NCBI GenBank assembly: GCA_013327885.1
Contig: JABUMY010000015.1
Location: 62,001-126,000 of the forward strand
Reading direction: 5' to 3'
Length of the DNA stretch: 64,000 nt
Origin: Flavisolibacter longurius
Lineage (GTDB): Bacteria > Bacteroidota > Bacteroidia > Chitinophagales > Chitinophagaceae
Within the stretch, counting starts at the first letter, position 1. Each line of letters starts with the position of its first letter. The notes below the pieces were generated by a model that made no database searches, was not told the DNA's origin, and was given only the letters and a program-made list of their open reading frames with translations. This document shows positions 1 to 8,756 of the stretch, piece by piece. Position numbers and translations under genes: made by a program.

Positions 1-2638
1 ATTTCACTTCTTCCCCCAGCGATACTACCTCATGATCCCTGCTCTTCAAAATATAACGGTAGATTTTCGACATACCATCCAGAAACTGGCTGGCAAGTTT
101 TGGATCCACTTTAATCAGGCTGCCCAGCGACGTTAGGGAGTTAAAAAGAAAGTGCGGATTCAATTGCTGTTTAAGACCTTCATACATAACCAGTGCCTTT
201 TCTTTTTCAAGGGCCTGGGCTTTGGTTTGCAACAAAAAGATGCGTCGTTGTTGCCGCAGCCGGTTTTTATAATACCAGTAGGCAAATCCGATGGCGGAAC
301 TAAAAACAAGAGCCCAGAACCACCAGGCTTTGTAAAACACTGTACCGATGGAAACTGCCAGTGTTTTTTCATTCACAAGCCAGTGATTGGGATCATCGGT
401 GGCTTTGTAGCGAAAGGTGTACGTCCCGCCCGTTACATTGGTGTACGTAACGATCCGGTTTTTGGTATAGGTCCAATCCTTGTCAAAGCCGTCCAGCTTG
501 TACGCATACCAGGTTTGTTCGGGGTTGTCGTAATTAAAAGCCGTTAACTGCAACGTAAAAAAGTTCTGGTCCCATTTTAAATTAAGACTTGTCAGCGCTT
601 CTGCATTGACCGCATGCGTCTCCCGACCGGAAATGTGCAGTGAGGACAGCAGAACGTCCAGCACCTGTTTTTTTGCTGCATAACGATCGGGGTTAAACCG
701 CACAAAGCCCTTCATGGTTGGATAAATAAAATCACCTTCCGGCGTTTCAAATGCATCCATGTCGGCAAACTCCATGGTTGGCAACCCGTCGTTTACATCA
801 AAGGTTCTGAAGTTGGTCCGGCTGCTGTCAAATACCAGCAATCCTTGGGTACTGCCCATCCAGATATTGTTTCGCTTATCCACCTTTAAACCCGATAGTT
901 TTATAGAAGGCAGACCGTCACGACCCGTGTACCATTTGAATTTGCCCGTGCCTGGATTGTAAGAAGTAAGCCCGGTAAAACTGGTGCACCAAATAACACC
1001 ATCCCTGTCTTCCACAATTGAATTGATGGTGTTGTTGATGATGGTCGTATCACCGCCCTCTTTTCGCATCCAATGCTTAACCGTGTTGGTTACCGGATCG
1101 TAAAAGAGCAGGCCGGCGCCATTGCCCCCAAACCACAGGCGCTTTTTTCGGTCTTCATAAATGGTTCTTGCCCCTTTATTGGCAAAGGGCTTTAACACCG
1201 TATGTGTGTTGAGCGAAGAAAAACGACGGTGAACCGTGTCGCGATAAAAAATATTATCCCGTGCACCCACCCATACTATATTTCTACTGTCTAAAAAAAC
1301 TTTCCAGATAAACGTTTTGGGAAGCGAGTCCCGTTCATCCAGGAACTGCATTTTCCCCTGAGGGGTAAAGCGGTTCATGCCGCCGGCTGTGCCGATCCAG
1401 ATATTATTTTCCGCATCGGCAACCACCGACCGGACGGATGCATTGTGAAGCTGTACTTTTTTTTGTTCGTTGGTATAATAGCTGTATTGATGGGTAGACG
1501 GATCCTGCCGTAAAAGAAGTCCGCCATATCCAAACCAGTAGGCCCCCTTTTGATCAATGGCCATAGAGCGGGCCCACGAAACATTGGTTTTGTTCAGCAG
1601 AGCTATGGGCTGGTGAAGAACGGAAAACAAGTTATTGGCAGGATGAAAATAATTTACGCCATACCCTTCGCTGCCAACCCATAAAAATCCCCGTTTGCTT
1701 TGGTAGATAGCATTAAGCGGCCCGGCCGAAACCGTGCTGGGATCAAGGGGGTTGGGCGGAAAAAGTTGAAATGTATTCTTCTTTTGATCGAACTTGATCA
1801 CACCACTGAAATTGGTGGTTGCCCAGAGTTCGCCCCTGTTATCGACAAGAAAAGCATACACTGAACCACCTGTGAAACCGGAAGGCGTTTGCGAAAACTG
1901 GTTATACACTTGGAACCCGGTAAAGGCCCCGTTGGTTTTTGTAATGGCAGTATTATCGCCGGTACTAAACCAAATATTCTCTTGCCCATCCACTGCGATT
2001 AGTGTTACGTTTTTATCGGGTCCGCTTGGTGTAAATAAAAGTTTTGCCTGCTGGCTTTTACAGTCGTAAACAACTATACCATTTTGCGTGGCCAGGTAAA
2101 GCAGGTCGCCTTTCAGAAACATATCACTGAATGGGCCTAATAGCGAGTCTCCTCCCCTTTTTCTTTGGGCAAGGAACTCCAGTTGCTGTGAGGCCGGATT
2201 GAAGCGTACCAGCCCTTTGTTGGTCTGGAGATACAAGCTGCCCGAAGTATGCTGTACCATTTTAAGAATACTTACCTCCTCTGTGCCCGCAACTGCCATA
2301 AAGCGGGACGTGGCGTAGTTGTATTGCACCAGTTTTCGACTGCAACCAATCCAAAGCTTGCCCGCCTTGTCGCAAAAGATCGAACGAACGGTGGCAGCCG
2401 GCAACGAGGTACTGTCTTCAGGCTGGTTATAAAAGGTTTTCACCGAGTACCCATCAAACCGGTTCAAGCCACTAAGGGTACCAATCCAGATGTAGCCATA
2501 TTTGTCCTGGCCAATGGCCCGCACTACGCCATCCGCCAATCCTTTTGAAGCATCCAGGTGGTGAAAATTATACGTATGCTGGGCTTTTGTTGAACCCAAT
2601 AAGAATAGACAAAGCAGGATGGCAAAAAAGCGAAACAT
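1..2638 (-). CDS. Two-component sensor kinase, beta-propeller sensor + Y_Y_Y + LytS-like transmitter (3' end outside window)
   Basis: About 879 codons are visible; the C-terminus lies beyond base 1. The start at 2638 gives a signal peptide (MFRFFAILLCLFLLGSTKAQ). Residues about 25-680 carry repeated propeller-like blades of the kind seen in Reg_prop proteins (IGQDKYGYIWIGT, DGVIWCTS, KRNNIWMGS). A Y_Y_Y-like domain follows (WYAYKLDGFDKDW), then one membrane segment near 768-788, then a cytoplasmic His_kinase (LytS/YehU type) start with NPHFLFNSL, His829 being the likely phosphoacceptor. Such kinases usually pair with a LytTR response regulator, which would lie just off the left edge. A LytTR-like repeat pair sits about 50 bases upstream, suggesting autoregulation (inference). 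The ligand is unknown. Confidence 0.9.
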   Translation of the reverse strand, partial: MFRFFAILLCLFLLGSTKAQHTYNFHHLDASKGLADGVVRAIGQDKYGYIWIGTLSGLNRFDGYSVKTFYNQPEDSTSLPAATVRSIFCDKAGKLWIGCSRKLVQYNYATSRFMAVAGTEEVSILKMVQHTSGSLYLQTNKGLVRFNPASQQLEFLAQRKRGGDSLLGPFSDMFLKGDLLYLATQNGIVVYDCKSQQAKLLFTPSGPDKNVTLIAVDGQENIWFSTGDNTAITKTNGAFTGFQVYNQFSQTPSGFTGGSVYAFLVDNRGELWATTNFSGVIKFDQKKNTFQLFPPNPLDPSTVSAGPLNAIYQSKRGFLWVGSEGYGVNYFHPANNLFSVLHQPIALLNKTNVSWARSMAIDQKGAYWFGYGGLLLRQDPSTHQYSYYTNEQKKVQLHNASVRSVVADAENNIWIGTAGGMNRFTPQGKMQFLDERDSLPKTFIWKVFLDSRNIVWVGARDNIFYRDTVHRRFSSLNTHTVLKPFANKGARTIYEDRKKRLWFGGNGAGLLFYDPVTNTVKHWMRKEGGDTTIINNTINSIVEDRDGVIWCTSFTGLTSYNPGTGKFKWYTGRDGLPSIKLSGLKVDKRNNIWMGSTQGLLVFDSSRTNFRTFDVNDGLPTMEFADMDAFETPEGDFIYPTMKGFVRFNPDRYAAKKQVLDVLLSSLHISGRETHAVNAEALTSLNLKWDQNFFTLQLTAFNYDNPEQTWYAYKLDGFDKDWTYTKNRIVTYTNVTGGTYTFRYKATDDPNHWLVNEKTLAVSIGTVFYKAWWFWALVFSSAIGFAYWYYKNRLRQQRRIFLLQTKAQALEKEKALVMYEGLKQQLNPHFLFNSLTSLGSLIKVDPKLASQFLDGMSKIYRYILKSRDHEVVSLGEEVK

Positions 2639-2963
2639 CGGGATTCAATATAGAAACAAAAGGCAGCAGTCTCAAAAAATTACAATGAAGCGTGGCAAAT
2701 TTCAAATGAAACGTAGCCAACAAAAAACAACCCTTATCAGCGTGCCTGTTTGTTCGTTAGCAAAAGCACTTACGACGCATGAGCATCACAATCGGCAAGG
2801 TTATTTTCGCTTACTCTTTTTGAAGAATAGGGGCGGGTGATATAACTGCCGGCCATTCCTGTCTGCTCTGTATTGAGGAGGACATGCATCGCCACCGGCA
2901 AACCAGCAGGAGCAGCCGTGCTGCAGGCGCAGAACGGTTTGCAAAGCACAAACAGTGAAAAAG
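2639..2963. other. Intergenic stretch between globins and kinase
   Basis: 325 bases with no convincing gene; short ORFs here are read out of phase from the globin tail. It holds the 21-base-spaced direct repeat at 2685-2717 and, on the minus strand, a plausible promoter: TTTG, 20 bases, then TATATTGA ending about 7 bases before the kinase start. Confidence 0.5.
2685..2717 (-). promoter_or_regulatory. LytTR-like direct repeat upstream of the sensor kinase
   Basis: On the minus strand the two half-sites read GCTACGTTTCATT and GCCACGCTTCATT, with starts exactly 21 bases apart. Spacing and sequence resemble LytTR-family operators (two direct 9-10 base words about two helical turns apart). The proximal half-site lies about 50 bases before the kinase start. 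The regulator itself is inferred, not seen. Confidence 0.6.
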
Positions 2964-3380
2964 TTATACCGATGAATACGCTGCACCAATCATGGTGGCA
3001 GACAGCAGATCGTAACAGGTTTGCCAGGCCTCTGCCGTTTCCTGATTCCAGTCCTGTCCAAGGCCTTGCTGCAAGGTCCAAAGCATAGCTGCACCAACAG
3101 CCGTATAATGTTCGGGCTTTACGCCATATTGCACATGCCGCAGGGCCAATGCACGGATATCATCTTGCAAACCTTCCAGGTCGTCCAGGTGAAAAACAAT
3201 CCCACTTAACATGTCGATCAGTTGCTGCGATTGTTCGTCTAGCGAAATTTTAAACAGTCTGCGCAAGGAAGGCTGATCTGCAAATAATTTTTCGTAAAAC
3301 ACACCGCCAACCAGCCGCGGATCGATCTGGCGAAAAATGCGCCAGCTTTTTTTAACCAGGATAATTTGTTGTTCTTTCAT
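2964..3380 (-). CDS. Single-domain globin (copy 2 of tandem pair)
   Basis: 138 residues covering one complete globin fold and nothing else; no reductase domain follows. The likely haem-ligating proximal His is His91 in GVKPEHYTAVG, with a second conserved His at 82 (LRHVQYG). The B/CD region FYEKLF...LRRLF carries the usual Tyr and Phe. The C-terminal WTLQQGLGQDWNQE block is typical of bacterial neuroglobin-like or flavohaemoglobin-like single-domain globins. It lies 11 bases downstream of a paralogous globin on the same strand, so they probably share a transcript. Roles in O2 or NO sensing or detoxification are possible but not shown by sequence. Confidence 0.9.
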   Translation of the reverse strand: MKEQQIILVKKSWRIFRQIDPRLVGGVFYEKLFADQPSLRRLFKISLDEQSQQLIDMLSGIVFHLDDLEGLQDDIRALALRHVQYGVKPEHYTAVGAAMLWTLQQGLGQDWNQETAEAWQTCYDLLSATMIGAAYSSV

Positions 3381-3391
3381 AAGGGGATTCT

Positions 3392-3817
3392 TTAGGCAAG
3401 TTCCGCTTCCTGAGAAGCATCGATCATGGCTGTGGCCAACAGCCTGTAACAGGTAACCCAGGCGGCTTCCAACGTTTCATTCCAGGCGCCGGCCAGTCCT
3501 TTTCGCAGGGTCCAGATAAGCGCTTCGCCAACCAGGTCATAGTGCTTTGGCTCAACGCCGTACCGCACATGCCGCTGCGCCAGTTTTTGAATATCATGCA
3601 TCACCGTATCCAGTGCGTCCAGCCTGGCAATGACATAACTTATCATTTGCACCAGCTTTTTCGACTGTTCAGGTACGGGGCTCTTGAACAGTGGTCTTAG
3701 AGCAGGGTTAAATTCCAGGAGCCTGGTATAAAACAGGCCTCCCACCACTACGGCATCGAGCAAGGCAACCTGCTGCCAGCTTTCTTTAACCAAGGCTATC
3801 TGTGTGATCGTCATCAT
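3392..3817 (-). CDS. Single-domain globin (copy 1 of tandem pair)
   Basis: 141 residues, one globin domain. The proximal His is His92 in GVEPKHYDLVG, with His83 in QRHVRYG; FYTRLLEF and LRPLF give the expected B10 Tyr and CD1 Phe region. It is clearly paralogous to the next gene (both share WTL..GL...WN and AW.TCY.LL..MI), so the pair arose by tandem duplication. Two start codons are adjacent (MMTITQ); the second Met at 3814 is equally possible. A LytTR-like repeat lies 43-73 bases upstream in the same orientation, making it a likely target of the same regulator as the kinase and adhesin genes (inference). Confidence 0.9.
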   Translation of the reverse strand: MMTITQIALVKESWQQVALLDAVVVGGLFYTRLLEFNPALRPLFKSPVPEQSKKLVQMISYVIARLDALDTVMHDIQKLAQRHVRYGVEPKHYDLVGEALIWTLRKGLAGAWNETLEAAWVTCYRLLATAMIDASQEAELA

Positions 3818-3859
3818 GGCAATGTTTTTAAAAAAAGGAAAGAATAAAAATATTTTTAG

Positions 3860-3890
3860 GTGAAGCGTAGCAAATTTTCATTGAGCCGTT
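3860..3890 (-). promoter_or_regulatory. LytTR-like direct repeat upstream of the globin pair
   Basis: On the minus strand the half-sites are AACGGCTCAA and TACGCTTCAC, exactly 21 bases apart, with an AT-rich spacer ending AAATTTGC as in the kinase site. A TATTCTTTC element, possibly a -7 box, follows on the minus strand at 3846-3838. Confidence 0.55.
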
Positions 3891-3943
3891 GGGTATTGCA
3901 ACCATAGTTGTTTTACCCGAACATTTCGGTAAGGACAACCGGT

Positions 3944-4270
3944 TTACAGGGTGATTACAACGTGAGACAGATCACCAGGCAAAAAGCGAATACAAAGCCG
4001 TTTGCCCACCAACTGTTTTGCATCACAAGCCACAAAGGCGGCAGAAACTCGCTCCAACGCCAGACGGTCTTGCAGGGGGATAGACAACCGCAGGCGCACC
4101 AAACTAAATGGTGCCAGGGAATACTGCGTACCGTAGCAATCCTGCACATCTGCATAAAGTTGAACGCCATTTTCCAGAATAGCCGCCCGTTTCCGAAGAT
4201 GCCGGCTCAGCATACGCTGGTACATTCTGCGGTGCACCTGTTGCCATACCATTTGGAAAAACTGTTTCAT
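3944..4270 (-). CDS. Hypothetical protein, 108 aa
   Basis: Not recognised. It is a basic N-terminal helix-rich region (MKQFFQMVWQQVHRRMYQRM, LSRHLRKRAAILENG) followed by a strand-rich half ending KRLCIRFLPGDLSHVVITL. No signal peptide or membrane segment. It lies upstream of the globin pair on the same strand, with the globin operator between them, so it is probably transcribed separately. Residue composition looks like a real protein rather than a shadow frame, but there is no independent support. Confidence 0.5.
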   Translation of the reverse strand: MKQFFQMVWQQVHRRMYQRMLSRHLRKRAAILENGVQLYADVQDCYGTQYSLAPFSLVRLRLSIPLQDRLALERVSAAFVACDAKQLVGKRLCIRFLPGDLSHVVITL

Positions 4271-4766
4271 TTCCCAAAGCTGAAGCAGAAAAGAGAGGGC
4301 AAAAAATAGATTCAGCTCATAAGTAGGAAATGGGCAATAAAACAGTTTAAATCGGGATTGAGATGTAAGCCCCTCCGTCGGTATTGGCTGTTCATCAAAT
4401 GTGCAGAATCACCTGTTGCAACACAAAGTGGTATCACCGATCATAACCGTGATCTCCAGAGGGTCTTGTAGACGCTAAAGGCACAATTGAAAGATGCAGT
4501 TTCATGCAAGATATTCTATACAGCAACAAAGCATTGCATGGCAAGCAAAGCAACAAATGGGATCAACTTCTTTTACTCAGAAACTACAGTATCAAAATTT
4601 GGCGAGGGCCAGGTAAAACAAATTGTGTTTATCCTTTACGCTTCGTTTGAAAGCCGCTACGTTTCGTTAAAAACCGGGCGCAGCTGGCCGCAATAAATTT
4701 TCTTTCGCCTACCCACAATCCCAGTTTTGGCTTATCAATTACTCATCCCTCACGCAACTTCTTTTT
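4271..4766. other. Intergenic region upstream of the S74 adhesin
   Basis: About 500 bases between divergent genes. It contains the LytTR-like repeat pair at 4637-4668 and a probable -7 element TAAATTTTC at 4694-4702. A 69-codon ORF at 4487 has no coding character and spans the operator. Nothing else was recognised. Confidence 0.5.
4637..4668 (+). promoter_or_regulatory. LytTR-like direct repeat upstream of the S74 adhesin
   Basis: TACGCTTCGTT at 4637 and TACGTTTCGTT at 4658: near-identical words exactly 21 bases apart. A TAAATTTTC element begins 36 bases after the second word, and the ATG follows 73 bases later. The C1q-protein gene at 8854 has the same 36 and a spacing of 72, so the two promoters share one architecture. 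Confidence 0.65.
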
Positions 4767-7253
4767 ATGAAAAAAATTTTGATACTGCTCCTGGCTACCG
4801 TTTGCCTCAGCCAGTTTTTACAGGCGCAAAGCGTAGCCATTAACACCGACGGTGCCCAGCCACACAACAGCGCTGCGCTTGATATCAAAAGCACAGCCAA
4901 AGGCATTTTAATTCCCCGCCTCACATCGGCACAACGAACCGGCATTGCTACCCCTGCTGCAGGCCTGCTGGTATACGATACCGATAACAATTCGTTTTGG
5001 TTTTTTAACGGCAACAACTGGATTACCCTGGCCGCACCCAGCGGTGGCGCCCTTGGTGGCTGGTCGTTGAGCGGCAACAGCGGCACAGACTCTACCGTAC
5101 AGTTTATTGGCACTACCGATCTAAAGCCGTTGGTATTCCGGATGAACAACCAATATGCCGGTAAACTAAGCGCCAATGGTTCGGTTTTTCTGGGCCTTGG
5201 AGCAGGCAAGCTGAATACAACAACCAATACCATAGGCATTGGCAGTGGAGCGCTGGCACACACGACAGACCAGATAGGGAATGTTGCCATTGGCGACTCA
5301 TCACTGGCAAATAACGGTACCGGCGCAACAGCAGATACACCGGAAGGGGCAGGTAATGTTGGGGTAGGCACCAGAACCTTGTTTAGTAACACGACAGGTT
5401 ACATTAATACAGCTGTTGGACATGCTGCTCTTATAAGCAATACCACCGGATACGGCAATGTGGGGATCGGGTACTTAAGTGGTCATCATACAACAACCGG
5501 GCAATGCAATACAGCATTGGGAAGTGGAAGTTTGTTTGCCAACCAAAATGGGTCACAAAATACCGCGATCGGTTTTTACACCCTTGAAAGAAATGAGACG
5601 GGAAGTTCAAATGTGGCCGTTGGCACCTATGCTCTTCATTTAAATAGCAACCGCTCAAATATGGTGGCCGTTGGCGACTCCGCACTCTATCACAATGGCG
5701 ACAAGGTAACCAATGCAGCACAAGGCATCCGGAACACAGCCATTGGCTCAAAAGCACTTTATGTCAACAATGTTGGATCAGGCAATACAGCGCTGGGTTT
5801 TCAGACACTCAAAATGAACAGTAGTGGCGATAAAAACCTGGCAGCAGGTGACAGTGCTCTTTACAGCAATGCTTTTGGCAGCTATAACGTAGCCCTGGGT
5901 GCCGGCACGCTGGCAGGAAACACAACAGGGAATTACAACGTGGCAGTTGGTGGCGCAGCACTTTTTATGAACAAAGGCGGTGGTTCCAATATTGCTGTGG
6001 GCTATAGATCCTTGTACAGCAACAATGGGAGCTACAATATTGGCATTGGCGAGCAAAGCCTGGCAGAGAACACGTCCGGTGCCCGCAACGTCAGCATTGG
6101 CTATCAAACGCTGACAGATAATACCACCGGCAACAACAATACAGGCGCCGGATTCCAGGCATTGCAAAAAACGTCTACTGGTACCAGTAATGCGGCAGTT
6201 GGTTACCAGGCAATGAACGAAAACCTGACAGGCAATAATAACACGGCAATGGGCACACAGTCGCTTTTCAAAAACACTTCGGGCATGGCTAATGTGGCTA
6301 TCGGTATGCGTGCTTTGTATACCAATACCGATGGTTCAAACCTGGTAGCGATTGGCGATTCTGCCTTATTAAAAAACAGCACCAATGCAGATGCGAATAC
6401 GGCTGTTGGTTCCAAATCGCTCTTGAACAATACAATAGGAAGACACAATACAACCCTGGGCTTTCGAACCCTGGTGGCCAACACAAGTGGCAACAACAAC
6501 GTGGCTGTAGGCTCTCAAGGATTAAATGCAAATACGACGGGTACGTACAATGTCGCCCTGGGTTTTAATGCGCTGTCCGATAACACCACAGCTTCTTTCA
6601 ACACCGCTCTTGGTGCAAATGCCCTTTGGTCTACAACAACCGGTGCCGGCAATGTAGGCATTGGTTACTCCGCATTAGCCACCAACATTACCGGAACTTA
6701 CAATACCGCCGTCGGGTACAATGCGGACGTGGTGTGGTCATCGCTCACCAATGCAACGGCAATTGGCTATAATGCCAGGGTGAATGCAAATCACAAGATT
6801 GTGATTGGAAACAGCAGTGTTACGGCTATCGGTGGCTTTGCCAACTGGAGCAACTTTAGTGATGGCCGCTTTAAACGAAATGTAAAGGAAGATGTGCCGG
6901 GCCTTTCCTTTATTAAAAAGCTTCGTCCGGTTACCTACACGTTAGACATAGAAGCCATCAACGAATTTAACAGCATTGACTTACCGGCCGACAAAAAACT
7001 GAAAGTACTCAACCCGGAAAAAACAAAAATGATCCATACCGGCTTTATGGCCCAGGAAGTGGAGCAGGCCGCCAAAGAACTGGGCTATAATTTCAGCGGT
7101 GTGGAAAAACCCGAAGATGCATCGAAGCAGACTTATGCCCTGCGCTACAGCGACTTTGTCGTACCCATGGTAAAAGCAATGCAGGAACAACAACAGCAAA
7201 TTGAAGACCTGAAAAAAGAGCTGGAAGAAATAAAAAAGCTGCTCAGAAAATAA
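4767..7253 (+). CDS. Secreted beta-roll adhesin with C-terminal peptidase S74 chaperone domain
   Basis: 828 residues. A signal peptide ends near LQAQ (residue 21). A short conserved N-terminal segment (AALDIKSTAKGILIPRLTS) is typical of Bacteroidota cell-surface fibre proteins. Residues about 150-670 are degenerate repeats of roughly 22 residues with core N.A.G..AL..NTTG, a YadA-head-like left-handed beta-roll expected to trimerise. The tail holds an intramolecular chaperone/autoprotease domain of the S74 family: SDGRFK gives the Ser698-Lys703 dyad expected for self-cleavage, followed by TGFMAQEVEQ and a C-terminal coiled coil (QQQQIEDLKKELEEIKKLL). No T9SS sorting domain is visible in it. 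The gene is first in a surface-protein cluster and carries the LytTR-like operator. Confidence 0.88.
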   Translation: MKKILILLLATVCLSQFLQAQSVAINTDGAQPHNSAALDIKSTAKGILIPRLTSAQRTGIATPAAGLLVYDTDNNSFWFFNGNNWITLAAPSGGALGGWSLSGNSGTDSTVQFIGTTDLKPLVFRMNNQYAGKLSANGSVFLGLGAGKLNTTTNTIGIGSGALAHTTDQIGNVAIGDSSLANNGTGATADTPEGAGNVGVGTRTLFSNTTGYINTAVGHAALISNTTGYGNVGIGYLSGHHTTTGQCNTALGSGSLFANQNGSQNTAIGFYTLERNETGSSNVAVGTYALHLNSNRSNMVAVGDSALYHNGDKVTNAAQGIRNTAIGSKALYVNNVGSGNTALGFQTLKMNSSGDKNLAAGDSALYSNAFGSYNVALGAGTLAGNTTGNYNVAVGGAALFMNKGGGSNIAVGYRSLYSNNGSYNIGIGEQSLAENTSGARNVSIGYQTLTDNTTGNNNTGAGFQALQKTSTGTSNAAVGYQAMNENLTGNNNTAMGTQSLFKNTSGMANVAIGMRALYTNTDGSNLVAIGDSALLKNSTNADANTAVGSKSLLNNTIGRHNTTLGFRTLVANTSGNNNVAVGSQGLNANTTGTYNVALGFNALSDNTTASFNTALGANALWSTTTGAGNVGIGYSALATNITGTYNTAVGYNADVVWSSLTNATAIGYNARVNANHKIVIGNSSVTAIGGFANWSNFSDGRFKRNVKEDVPGLSFIKKLRPVTYTLDIEAINEFNSIDLPADKKLKVLNPEKTKMIHTGFMAQEVEQAAKELGYNFSGVEKPEDASKQTYALRYSDFVVPMVKAMQEQQQQIEDLKKELEEIKKLLRK

Positions 7254-7274
7254 CGAACCTTAAAATGAACGGGC

Positions 7275-8621
7275 ATGAAAAAAATTCTGATAACAGCAGC
7301 AGGTCTTCTTTCCATAGCATACGGCCAGGGCAGGTTGGAAACAGCAAGCAACACAAGCGTTGTGGCCACGCAGGAAACAAGGATTGTTTTGGACAACCTC
7401 CATTTGCAACACAACAGCCAGTCACCCCAGCTCAATTGTATTGTGCGTTTTACCGGGAATACAGCAACAGGTGTAGGTGGTATAAACAAGCTACAGGTTT
7501 TTGCCATCGAGATCGACAAAACTGCCGGTGAATTGCAACTGCAGCAGGATGTGACGGTGGCTGATCACGTTCGTTTTTTCAACGGTAAACTTAACCTGGC
7601 TGAAGCAGTAGTGCAATTGGCACCGACCGCCAAACTGCTTAACGAAACAGAAACGAACCGGGCTTATACAACCGGCAATGGGTATGTAACCATCACCACG
7701 GATATGAATGCACCTTCCCTTGTCAATGCGGGTAATCTCGGCGTTTTTGTTACTTCTGCTTCCAACCTGGGTTCGGTAACTATCAGACGAGGACACAAAC
7801 CGCAGGCAGGCACTGGTTTAACCAAAAGCATCAGCCGGTATTACGACATTGTTCCGGCAACCAATGGGGCCCTCGATGCCACGGTAGAGTTGCTGTACTT
7901 CGATGCGGAACTGAATGGCCAGGAAGAAAGCGCTCTTTCCCTGGTGCAAAGTACAAACAGCGGCACAGCATGGACATCGCTGGGTTTTGACCAGCGGAGT
8001 GCAACGGATAATTACATCCGGAAAGCGGGACTGGCCAGCTTATACCGGTACACAATTTCTTCGGCTACCGGAACAACGCTGCCTGTTTCGGGTCTTGAAT
8101 TTATTGCCAGGCGGCTGAACAAGCAGGTGGTACAACTGGACTGGAAAACAGCACAGGAAATGGACAACAAAGGGTTTTCAGTAGAACGCAAAAAAGACAA
8201 TGAGCCCGCATTTTCAGCTATCCATTTTGCGCCATCCAAGGGCGTCAATGGTAACAGCAATGCACCGCTTAACTATTTGCATGTTGATCAAAACAACTTT
8301 GCCGGCAAAACCTGGTACCGCCTGAAGCAGGAAGATGGGAAGGGAGCTTTTACCTACTCGCTGGTACGGGTAGTGGACGGAGAAGGGGGCAACGTTGTAA
8401 TTCTGAAAGCCTGGCCCATACCGGCACCCAAAGAATTTTCAGTCACGGTTACCGGCACCGAAAAAGACATGCTACAACTGTATGATGCCAGCGGCAAGCT
8501 GGTTCGCCAGCAGAACATAACAGCTGGTGAAGTGGTAATGATCACGGGGCTAACGGCTGGTACTTACGTGCTGAAACTGGCCAATCAAAATGAGGTTGTG
8601 CAAAAGGTAATTGTACAGTGA
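7275..8621 (+). CDS. T9SS-exported surface protein with type A-like sorting domain
   Basis: 448 residues beginning 21 bases after the S74 gene, so probably cotranscribed. Signal peptide MKKILITAAGLLSIAYGQ. The N-terminal half is beta-rich with no recognised domain. From LPVSGLEFIARRL a module of about 180 residues runs to the C-terminus, also present in the protein at 9719 (shared landmarks: WKT, DNKGF.VERK, WYRL.QED, AWP.PAP.EFSV). The last 75 residues, ending TAGTYVLKL...VQKVIVQ, are a Por/T9SS C-terminal sorting domain, so the product should cross the outer membrane by T9SS. An intrinsic terminator follows at 8643. Confidence 0.85.
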   Translation: MKKILITAAGLLSIAYGQGRLETASNTSVVATQETRIVLDNLHLQHNSQSPQLNCIVRFTGNTATGVGGINKLQVFAIEIDKTAGELQLQQDVTVADHVRFFNGKLNLAEAVVQLAPTAKLLNETETNRAYTTGNGYVTITTDMNAPSLVNAGNLGVFVTSASNLGSVTIRRGHKPQAGTGLTKSISRYYDIVPATNGALDATVELLYFDAELNGQEESALSLVQSTNSGTAWTSLGFDQRSATDNYIRKAGLASLYRYTISSATGTTLPVSGLEFIARRLNKQVVQLDWKTAQEMDNKGFSVERKKDNEPAFSAIHFAPSKGVNGNSNAPLNYLHVDQNNFAGKTWYRLKQEDGKGAFTYSLVRVVDGEGGNVVILKAWPIPAPKEFSVTVTGTEKDMLQLYDASGKLVRQQNITAGEVVMITGLTAGTYVLKLANQNEVVQKVIVQ

Positions 8622-8642
8622 TTGGATGAGGAGGATTGGTGT

Positions 8643-8675
8643 AACGCATGTACGAAAGTGCATGCGTTTTTTTTT
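8643..8675 (+). terminator. Intrinsic terminator after the T9SS protein
   Basis: An 11-bp stem AACGCATGTAC/GTGCATGCGTT (one wobble pair) closes a GAAA tetraloop and is followed by a run of T. It starts 22 bases past the stop at 8621. Confidence 0.9.
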
Positions 8676-8724
8676 GTTACCTGGAGGATTGCGCAGCAAA
8701 AGATGGGAAGCTACCATTTGTACA

Positions 8725-8756
8725 AACACTTTATATCAGATCTGCTACGCTTCATT
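8725..8756 (+). promoter_or_regulatory. LytTR-like direct repeat upstream of the C1q-like protein
   Basis: The second word TACGCTTCATT at 8746 matches the other sites well. The word 21 bases earlier (AACACTTTAT) matches TACGCTTCAT at 7 of 10 positions. TAAACTTTC, a likely -7 element, starts 36 bases after the second word, as at the 4767 promoter. Confidence 0.5.

Noticed and set aside
2801-2989. 62-codon minus-strand ORF rich in Cys
   Set aside because: It overlaps the globin end out of frame and has no ribosome site or similarity that I can recognise.
4487-4696. 69-codon plus-strand ORF
   Set aside because: It overlaps the operator and -7 element of the S74 gene and has no coding character.
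4739-5392. 217-codon minus-strand ORF opposite the S74 gene
   Set aside because: It is a shadow of the repetitive GC-rich frame; Pro/Leu/Ala-rich without domain, while the plus strand is clearly coding.
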